A DNA stretch of 15,575 bases, from positions 1 to 15,575 of the forward strand of contig CADWAF010000630.1 of NCBI GenBank assembly GCA_902984215.1, in the 5' to 3' direction. This DNA comes from Willaertia magna (Eukaryota > Heterolobosea > Eutetramitea > Acrasida > Naegleriidae). The notes beneath the pieces are model-generated. The model did not search any database. It saw only the letters and a list, made by a program, of their open reading frames with translations, and was not told the DNA's origin. Position numbers and translations under genes: made by a program. Every line of letters begins with the position of its first letter. Within the stretch, counting starts at the first letter, position 1. Positions 8,100-14,306 of the stretch are shown piece after piece.

Positions 8100-8636
8100 T
8101 CATAAAATCTGTTTATCATTACTAGCAATGTCGTTACTATTTCTCATTATATATAATTCGTCTTTCTCTTTTCTGTCCACTTCTATTTTTGGAAATACAT
8201 ATAAATTTAATTTATTTTTTAACATTTCAACATAATTTGGATCATTAAATGACATTCTTTTTTTATAATTTCTATAAATTCTATTACTTTCGTTATTACT
8301 TTTAACTATTTTGTAATTATCAACCGTCATGGAATTTATTGGTTGACTAACACATTTACAATAACTACAGTGACAATAAAACTTATCATTAGTACTATTA
8401 TTATATTCATCACCACCACTATCATCATCCTCATTTAAATTAAAAATATATTCTTCAATTTCTTTATCAATTTCTTTATCTAACAATTTAGATTCATAAT
8501 AAAATGTTTTCTTTTTAAATATTCCAGTTAGTATCACAGTAAACATTAGTGTAAATAAAATTATCATAATTATGATATCTATTATTATCATTTCATCATT
8601 GCTACTACTACTTTTAAATAGTAGAATATAAAACAT
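8100..8636 (-). CDS. Single-pass membrane protein with Cys cluster (long paralogue)
   Basis: I start the 178-residue protein at the ATG at 8636 (MFYILLFKSSSS); the upstream in-frame extension has no ATG. One transmembrane helix lies at about residues 16-38 (MIIIDIIIMIILFTLMFTVI), followed by basic IFKKK. The rest is polar and probably cytosolic: an acidic stretch (NEDDDSGGDE), a compact cysteine cluster (YCHCSYCKC) that could bind metal or be palmitoylated, then basic and polar sequence. No family was recognised. The paralogue at 7456-7680 shares the membrane part and perhaps a remnant of the Cys cluster (CNCN). Local duplication of this gene is inferred. Confidence 0.7.
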   Translation of the reverse strand: MFYILLFKSSSSNDEMIIIDIIIMIILFTLMFTVILTGIFKKKTFYYESKLLDKEIDKEIEEYIFNLNEDDDSGGDEYNNSTNDKFYCHCSYCKCVSQPINSMTVDNYKIVKSNNESNRIYRNYKKRMSFNDPNYVEMLKNKLNLYVFPKIEVDRKEKDELYIMRNSNDIASNDKQIL

Positions 8637-9018
8637 TTTTTTTTTAAACTTTGCAAAATCAACAACCAAATTGTCCTTTCAATTAAATTTTTTTAAATGT
8701 TACTTTTTTACTTAAAATGTATATGGGTATTAGCGAGGTTTAAAATGACAAGTACTTTTATATAACGGAATATTAGCAATGTACTTTATTAAGTTGATTG
8801 GGATATAATACTTATTATTTACTAGCGATTAGAAATAGTCACATGTAATTAAAAAGGAAAGTAATAATACTATAAAATCATGTCCACCTGAATAAACATC
8901 GTCATTGTATCTTTTAACTACCAATGATACAAGTTTCAAAATTTAATTGAACATTTAATAAAAAATACTTTAATCAAAACAATACGCTTGGTTAAACTTT
9001 ACATTGCAAATGTTATAA
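8637..9018. other. Intergenic region, no gene seen
   Basis: This 380-nt AT-rich stretch has no ORF or RNA gene that I recognise. It presumably contains the promoter of the 8100-8636 gene. The downstream edge merges into the relic at about 9019. Confidence 0.5.
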
Positions 9019-9390
9019 AAAGCTAAAAAAAAAATACATTTACAAACTAGAGTAGTGACAATAATTTTATTTCAATCAATTTTAGAAAGTACAGAAAAAT
9101 CTATTCAAGAAAAATTTAAGAAAGATGTAAAATTAAAAGAATTAAATGACAATGTAAATAATAATAATTTGATTTTTATAAATTTATTAGATATGAATTT
9201 ATTAGATACTTTTAGAGGAAATTAAAGATTTAATTGAAAATCTTTCCAAAAGAAGAATTATTAAAACAAAAAGAACTTTAATTGTTTTTAGAGATGTTTT
9301 AATGGTACAGAGAACGGAAGACATTTACTTCTTTTTATTGTTTGATTGTTTGTTGTTTTTGATAGTTTTTTTTTTGTGAGCTTTTTATTT
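9019..9390 (+). pseudogene. Frameshifted coding relic
   Basis: A frame open from about 9019 to the TAA at 9223 has no ATG near its start and reads protein-like (FQSILESTEKSIQEKFKK, then LIFINLLDMNLLDTF). At about 9210-9220 the coding character moves to the next frame (LLEEIKDLIENLSKRR..., then TKRTLIVFRDVL), which stays open to about 9390. Together this looks like one former exon with an indel. The family was not recognised. The CAATTTTAG at 9077-9085 might instead be a splice acceptor of a real exon. Confidence 0.4.
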
Positions 9391-9661
9391 GGTGTTTAAG
9401 GACTTTTCCTCTAACGCTTATTTTGGAGGACAATTTAATGTTAAACTATCCTATATGCCAACTACAATGTATAGAGCTAGCTGATTAATGGGAAAACTAA
9501 TTGGAATTTGTTACTTATTTAAAACAATCTCTAAAGCTGCAATTAATTAAAAATAAGGCTACGCAGTAAACACAAAGAAAATACTTTGAATTACAATATG
9601 AAACATCTTTTGAGAAGCAGCCTTGGAATGAAACTAAAGTTTGTTAGCGTTTTATGAATAA
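9391..9661. other. Intergenic sequence, no gene seen
   Basis: The stretch is AT-rich with a few GC patches (around 9460-9485 and 9655-9670). The ORF spanning 9591-9815 on the minus strand runs through the tRNA-like sequence and has no protein-like features, so it was not called. Confidence 0.5.
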
Positions 9662-9707
9662 GGGGGCGAGAGGGAATCGAACCCACGGCTAAAGCTTTGG
9701 AGGCTTC
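9662..9707 (-). tRNA. tRNA-Trp(CCA)-like 3' part, 5' part missing (pseudo-tRNA)
   Basis: Read on the minus strand, GAAGC-CTCCAAA-GCTTT forms a five-pair anticodon arm (one G-U) with anticodon CCA at 9698-9700. The variable loop is AGCC, and the T arm is GTGGG-TTCGATT-CCCTC with one T-T mismatch. The 3' acceptor strand TCGCCCC follows at 9663-9669. The 5' acceptor partner (GGGGCGA) does not occur upstream; instead there is an AT palindrome. A poor D-arm-like TTTA-TTTGT-TAAA precedes it. The sequence therefore looks like the 3' part of a tRNA-Trp, possibly of organellar or bacterial type, and not a working gene. Confidence 0.6.
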
Positions 9708-9714
9708 ATTTAAC

Positions 9715-9730
9715 AAATAAAATTTTATTT
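9715..9730. repeat. 16-nt perfect AT palindrome at the tRNA fragment break
   Basis: AAATAAAATTTTATTT is fully self-complementary. It stands where the 5' half of the tRNA should be, so it may mark the breakpoint of an insertion or rearrangement. Confidence 0.7.
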
Positions 9731-9842
9731 CTGTAGGTGTTTGGTTGGTTGGAGGACAATTATAATAGATTGTGTTCGGACTATAGTTATAAAACATTAA
9801 AATCATTACAAACAATGAAATTCATTGAAAAATCTGCTTAAA

Positions 9843-9877
9843 GGCGCGAAACGGGCAGAAGACAAGCTTGTCTCGCG
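9843..9877 (+). promoter_or_regulatory. GC-rich palindromic element upstream of the TRIM-like gene
   Basis: The 14-nt perfect palindrome AGACAAGCTTGTCT (9860-9873) is flanked by GCGCGA on the left and CGCGAT on the right. Such GC-rich sequence is rare in this AT-rich DNA. It ends about 30 nt before the ATG at 9905, followed by an A-run. A binding site for a dimeric transcription factor, or an RNA hairpin in the leader, are both possible; neither is proven. Confidence 0.5.
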
Positions 9878-9904
9878 ATAATTGTTTTAAAAAAAATACA
9901 CAAT

Positions 9905-10621
9905 ATGAAACTACCAGTTTATTGCGCAAAGTGTTTAGATGAATTCGAAGAAGAAGAAGTACCAGCCACTTCTTTCTGCAGATCTTGCAATGAAAATTTC
10001 TGTGACCATCATATATTATCTCATAATAAAAGTAAAAAAACTAAAGATCACATTAATCAAGTCACTCCAATTGTAGGATCAACAACAAAATCATCAGTAA
10101 ATACAATCTGTCCAATCCATCAATTAGAATTTGAAGAATTTTGTAGAGATTGTGATGAAATTATTTGTGCAAAATGTTTGGCTAAAAATCACAAGAATCA
10201 CAATGTTGTAACAATTGATAATGTTGCAAATGAAGAAAAGAAAAAGACAATTTCATTAATTGATAATTTAACAAAACAATTAAAAGATTGGGAAATTAAT
10301 TGTAATGGTACTCCTGAAGAATTAGAAAAGGAAATTATTACAATTAAAGAAAAGGGAGAAAAATGTCAACATGAAATTGATGACCATTTTAATAAATTAA
10401 TTTTACAATTACAAAAAAGAAGAGAAGTATTAACCAATGAATTAAAGACTATTGTTGATGATAAATTGAAATTAATTAATGATTTTAAAACTTTACAAAA
10501 AGAAATGAATGAAGTCACTGTTAATAAAGTTGAAAACATGTCAAATTATGAAATGATTGATTATCAATTGTGCAAAGTGTTTTGCAAAAAATCACAAGAA
10601 TCACAATGTTGTAACCATTGA
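9905..10621 (+). CDS. TRIM-like B-box protein, N-terminal ORF ending at duplication-induced frameshift
   Basis: The 238-residue ORF starts at ATG 9905. A first B-box-like zinc motif uses C7, C10, C25, C28, C33, H36 and nearby His. A canonical B-box 2 follows: C69-P-I-H72, C80-RD-C83, C88-AK-C91, H96-KN-H99. Residues about 105-222 are a Lys/Glu-rich coiled coil. No RING finger is present, so it is not a classical TRIM ubiquitin ligase. The ORF runs through the first repeat copy (10166-10568) and, because the copy is 403 nt long, enters the second copy in the wrong frame. It ends after 16 out-of-frame residues at TGA 10619-10621. The product could be a short B-box/coiled-coil protein. The rest of the original protein is in the +1 frame downstream. 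Confidence 0.75.
   Translation: MKLPVYCAKCLDEFEEEEVPATSFCRSCNENFCDHHILSHNKSKKTKDHINQVTPIVGSTTKSSVNTICPIHQLEFEEFCRDCDEIICAKCLAKNHKNHNVVTIDNVANEEKKKTISLIDNLTKQLKDWEINCNGTPEELEKEIITIKEKGEKCQHEIDDHFNKLILQLQKRREVLTNELKTIVDDKLKLINDFKTLQKEMNEVTVNKVENMSNYEMIDYQLCKVFCKKSQESQCCNH
10166..10568 (+). repeat. Internal tandem duplication in TRIM-like gene, copy 1 (403 nt)
   Basis: It starts at TGTGCAAAATG within B-box 2 and ends at GATTATCAAT. The next copy starts immediately. The copies differ at about 13 of 134 encoded residues, so they are not an assembly doubling of identical reads. Confidence 0.93.
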
Positions 10622-11972
10622 TGATGTTGCAGATGAAGAAAAGAAAAAAACAATTTCATTAATTGATAATTTAACAAAACAATTAAAAGATTGGGAAGTT
10701 AATTGTAATGGTACTCCAGAAGAATTAGAAAAGGAAATTATTACAATTAAAGAAAAGGGAGAAAAATGTCAACATGAAATTGATAATTATTTTAATAAAT
10801 TAATTCAACAATTACAAAAAAGAAGAGAAGAATTATCAAATGAATTAAAGACTATTGTCGATGAAAAGTTAAAATTAATTAATAATTTTAAAACTTTACA
10901 AAAAGAAATGAATGAAGTCACTGTTAATAAAGTTGATAAAATGTCAAATTATGAAATGATTGATTATCAATTAAAAGTATTGAAAAAGTTACAAAAAGAA
11001 ACTAAAGAATTATTACAAAATCAACAATCAATTCAAAACTTACATCAATTTGAAATTATTAATTTAAAAGAAAAAGAAATGAATGAAATGATTAATGAAA
11101 TTGGAAGAATTAATCAAAAAGTAATTTGTTCAAAATATTGTCAATTAATTGAAATGAATTTTAAAAATAATAACGATGTTTATTGTAATGATATTTTAAA
11201 ATTTAAAATACAATTAAAAGATTACAATAATGAAATTATTCAATTAGATGATAATTTATTAAAAAGTTATTCATTACAATGTTATTTAAAAGAAATTGAT
11301 AATGATAAAAAATTAATTGAATTACAAAAAGAAATTAATGAAAATAATTACAATATTGAAATGACAATTCCAGAAATAGAAAATGATAAAAAAGTAGAAT
11401 TCATTGTTGTGATTAATAATTATCAAATTACAAAATTATCTTTAAATATTATTGTAACAAAACAATATGAATGGGATAATAATTATTTAACAAATTCACA
11501 ATTATTAAATGGAAATAAATCAATAAAGAAAATTAAAGGTGGTTATTGGAATAGTTATAAATTAACACCAATAATTAAATTAACAAATAATGTTCAAGAA
11601 TTTAAATTTAAAATTGATAAAGAATCACAATATACTTGGTTTGGAATTTGTGATTTAACAAATCAATTTAATCATAATGAATATATTGGTTATAATAATG
11701 GAAATAATTTAGAATTTTCATTTGGTTCTTATAGTAATTTATCTTATATTGATAATTATAATGCAGGAAAACAAATTAAAACATTTGATAATATTGAATT
11801 TGGAACGGGAGATACAATTATTATTCAATTAAAAAGAGGACAATTTATTTTAATTAATGAAACAAGATATAACAATCAACCATGTATTTGTGACATTCCA
11901 CAACAAATGGAATCTGTTCATTTAGCAGTATCTCTTGATGAAAAAGATTCACAAATTACGTTTTTAAATTAA
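10557..11972 (+). pseudogene. TRIM-like protein, C-terminal part (coiled coil, Ig/filamin-like, SPRY-like) in +1 frame
   Basis: This frame opens after a TGA at 10554 and has no ATG near its start, so it is best seen as the continuation of the 9905 gene. It begins with a partial B-box 2 (CAKCFAKNHKNH), repeats the coiled coil, and continues through about 60 more coiled-coil residues. A beta-rich Ig/filamin-like segment follows (from about YCNDILKFKIQLKDYNNEII). It ends in a SPRY/B30.2-like domain: GGYWNSYKL, YTWFGICDLTNQF, YIGYNNGNNLEFSFGSYS, then GTGDTIIIQL. It has no internal stops over 1.4 kb. Removing one 403-nt copy would give a single 554-codon reading frame. It may be made by frameshifting, by splicing, by a downstream start, or not at all; only RNA or protein data can tell. 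Confidence 0.7.
10569..10971 (+). repeat. Internal tandem duplication in TRIM-like gene, copy 2 (403 nt)
   Basis: It starts at TGTGCAAAGTG and ends at GATTATCAAT before TAAAAGTATTG. The unit is 3x134+1 nt, which explains the +1 shift. The join occurred at a short TTG/TTGTG match. Confidence 0.93.
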
Positions 11973-12238
11973 ATATATTAACAACAAATTATTAAATTAA
12001 TATCGTTTGCAATTACCCAAAATTGAAAAATTAATAAAACTTATTTAATTAAAATCTTTACAAAATTAAAGTAGGTCACTGCTTTGAAAACCTAGGCTGA
12101 TGATCATTTCTCTTTGTATAAAATACTGAGAAATAGGTCACACTTTTAGTGGTAATATATGGTGATTTACAAAAGGTTATAATTTATTAAATGTTATAAT
12201 TACAACAATTTTATTTACAATAACTTTTACAATAATTA
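11973..12238. other. Intergenic region between TRIM-like gene and ferredoxin fragment
   Basis: The two genes converge here. It is AT-rich with no gene visible. The motif AGTAGGTCA occurs at about 12070 and again at 13197, beyond the GC-rich block; two copies this short may be chance. Confidence 0.5.
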
Positions 12239-12589
12239 TTACCATTTTAATTTATCATATTGATGACCACAAAATCCTTCAAATTTTTCAACAATTACAT
12301 CTTCATTTACAATACATTGACAAGCTAATCTAATTTTATCATTTTTATTAAAATGTGGTGCTAATTTTAATTTTAATTCTTCAACACTTCCTCTTTGCAT
12401 AGTTTTTGGTTTTTCATCACCAATTTCAATAACACAGTCACTTTTGTTTGTTTTATTTGAATTATTGTCAACAACAGTAATTGAGGAATGATTATAATTG
12501 TTTAAGGCTTTAACTTGACAAGCACAAGTACCACACGTACCAATTCCACCACAATTAAATATTTGTGATTTACCGTTGTATAAAGGAGG
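12239..12589 (-). CDS. 2Fe-2S ferredoxin-type protein, C-terminal part (5' end missing)
   Basis: Read on the minus strand, an open frame of about 116 residues ends at TAA 12241-12239. It has the [2Fe-2S] cluster motif in IFNCGGIGTCGTCACQV, and the fourth cysteine is in DKIRLACQCIVNEDVIVEKF. The motif spacing C-x5-C-x2-C is nearer to adrenodoxin/bacterial-type than to plant-type ferredoxin. An Asn/Ser-rich insert lies between the cluster halves, and the tail is EGFCGHQYDKLKW. Such proteins carry single electrons. The protein lacks the expected N-terminal strands: the frame meets TAA at 12592-12590, exactly at the edge of the GC-rich block. If the block is removed through the GTATAAA repeats, the flank reads ...TTAGTATAG before TTTATACAAC, which could have been a splice acceptor. 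The gene is broken or mis-assembled here. Confidence 0.75.
   Translation of the reverse strand, partial: PPLYNGKSQIFNCGGIGTCGTCACQVKALNNYNHSSITVVDNNSNKTNKSDCVIEIGDEKPKTMQRGSVEELKLKLAPHFNKNDKIRLACQCIVNEDVIVEKFEGFCGHQYDKLKW
12578..12584. repeat. Possible target-site duplication, left copy (GTATAAA)
   Basis: These seven bases at the left edge of the GC-rich block are repeated at 13135-13141 on its right edge. Seven AT-rich bases can match by chance here, so this is weak support for transposition. Confidence 0.35.
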
Positions 12590-13134
12590 TTAAGGGCTAG
12601 CAACCAACCCGTTGATGGGCGAGCACGTTACTCCCAGGTTGTTAGTAAGGTTGGAGTACAACCTTACTCAACAGAACCCACCCCCGCAATAGGTCCGGAC
12701 CCCTAGAGTTGTGGCCACCAATAGTGGTTTAATGCAAAGCTCTCAGGTCGCTAAAGTTATGCATGCGGTCTTTAAACGCATACACTCCCTTCGCTTCCTT
12801 TGAACTTTACATCAAACCACTACTAGCTGGGGGTCTACTATCAAACCACAGCCCGCCCACTAGTGTAAAGCAACCAGCAAAGTACGCCGAGTCTTTAAAA
12901 CTGTATTAAGGAATGTTAGCTCTTTAACTAACACGTTCCTTAATACAGCCTTAACAACTCAGCGACCTTCACTAGAGGCCTTAACCACTAGCCCACCCAG
13001 GGCACCATTACCAACTGTAAACATTCTTAGTACTACCCTAGCCCCTTAAAGGGTCCAAGGAGGGTCTAGGTGGGTAGTCCTGTCTCTTAGGAACATCTAT
13101 AAGTCAGCTTTCAGAAAAATCTCAAGGAGAGGTG
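12585..13134. mobile_element. About 550-nt GC-rich, highly structured insertion of unknown type
   Basis: Base composition jumps to near half G+C, then returns to about 20% on the right. Strong hairpins are visible: 12644-12653 with 12659-12668 (10 bp, 5-nt loop), and 12901-12919 with 12928-12948 (19-21 nt arms, 2-nt bulge). Longer-range pairs are 12722-12730 with 12814-12822, 12745-12752 with 12961-12968, and 12987-12997 with 13069-13078. The first two of these long pairs cross, a pseudoknot arrangement. No ORF is evident. On the minus strand, GGGCTAGTGGTTAAGGC (12978-12994) resembles a tRNA A box, so a SINE-like or other Pol III RNA element is possible. Alternatives are a ribozyme-type element, or sequence from another genome joined in assembly. 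It was not identified. Confidence 0.5.
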
Positions 13135-13141
13135 GTATAAA
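13135..13141. repeat. Possible target-site duplication, right copy (GTATAAA)
   Basis: It is the same 7-mer as at 12578-12584, directly after the GC-rich block and where AT-rich sequence resumes. Confidence 0.35.
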
Positions 13142-13940
13142 CTATACTAATATTTGCTTTGCTGAACTTCTGGTATTACGTGATAATTAAAAAAAAGTAG
13201 GTCATTTTATTTCCAAAAAGAGATACTATGCAAAGTTCAGAATTTACTTACACAATTCTTACTTTTAAATACAAACAGGGCCGTTTTACTATTATCTTAG
13301 TGTGTTTTACATTTTATAAATAAACTTTCTTTGACGTTGGTTTCGAATAAAAAAAAAATTTATCTGTATGTGGACTATTTATTAGAAATTTTATACATCT
13401 ATAAACTTTATACTAGCTCTAAACTTAAATTTTCAAGAAATTTCTTTCTAGATCATATATATAGTTTTTTTTATTAAAAAATTTTGAGTTAATAAACATG
13501 TTTAATGAGAAATAGAACTTTAAATTTTAGATGTGAATGCTTAATTATATAGGCATTTAATTTAAGTAACTAATTAACTAAAAAAAGTCAAATATCTGAG
13601 TTCTGAAACCAAAAGTTCTGATAGATTTAAAATTTAAGCTTAGATAAATATTAAAAAAATAGTGTCAAAAGTATTAAAATTTTTGAGTTTCACATGAGTT
13701 CGGATAGAGCATGGGGTTTATAGGTAGTAAAAATTTGAAAAAAGGATAGTCCGCATGCGCATAAATTTTTTTTGAAAAAAATTTTGAAAAAATTACTGTT
13801 TTACTAAATTTTCCTAATATTCACTTTTAGTCATTTTTTAACTAGGAAAAAAAAAATTTTCAAGAATTCAAATAAGAATTGTTAGAGTTAGTAGGGGATA
13901 TTTAATTTAAATGTTTAATAAAAACTCAAACATTTAGTTA
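13142..13940. other. AT-rich region without recognisable gene
   Basis: About 800 nt with many A/T runs (13345-13360, 13480-13490, 13765-13860) and no credible ORF. A small GC patch near 13690-13760 includes GCATGCGC and two GGATAG motifs. It is likely intergenic DNA of the right-hand, possibly foreign, region. Confidence 0.5.
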
Positions 13941-14040
13941 CTAAAATTTTCTTTTTTGCACTTCCTCTATAAGACTATTATTAAGGATAAATTTTCTTAA
14001 TTCTTCTTTAAAAAGAAGTTCTTTTAAAATTTTTTCTTGT
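13941..14040 (-). other. Exon-like segment downstream of the right-end gene
   Basis: On the minus strand, an acceptor (TTATAG, 14041-14042) is followed by a 33-codon open stretch reading QEKILKELLFKEELRKFI then LNNSLIEEVQKRKF. It is followed by TAG, TAA and, four codons later, TGA at 13928-13926. The preceding 68-nt intron-like sequence (14041-14108) starts GTAAG and carries GTTAATATTAATATTAAC. I could not connect it in frame to an upstream exon, so it may belong to another gene or to a relic. Confidence 0.35.
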
Positions 14041-14306
14041 CTATAAAAAACTTTGTAAATTTTTTTTTAAAATAATTGTTAATATTAATATTAACTATTT
14101 CTACTTACCATCACTAACATTCTCTAAATAAGTTTTTTAACTATTAATTTCAGCTTTATTAATAAAATGCTTTTTAATAATCTTTAATTGTCATAGAAAT
14201 TTAATTTTTTTATGACATTACTAAAATTATGTATAATAATTAACATTCTTAATTTGTCTTCCAAAATATTGTATAGTAAATGTTAAAAAAAAATTTAATA
14301 TTAATA

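Noticed and set aside
9591..9815. 74-residue minus-strand ORF
   Set aside because: It runs straight through the tRNA-like sequence and an AT palindrome, has no start context, and its residues are unlike any family.
10166..10971. 403-nt repeat as an assembly doubling
   Set aside because: The two copies differ at many positions (about 13 of 134 residues), so they are two real, diverged sequences.
1..12500. Idea that the whole window uses TAA/TAG as Gln
   Set aside because: The MSS4-like, F-box-ubiquitin, UBX, TRIM-like and ferredoxin frames all end at TAA in positions matching the family ends, and the following sequence is non-coding.
12585..13134. Group I intron or complete tRNA inside the GC-rich block
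   Set aside because: I could not find the conserved group I core elements, nor a full cloverleaf; only an A-box-like stretch and a possible pseudoknot are present.
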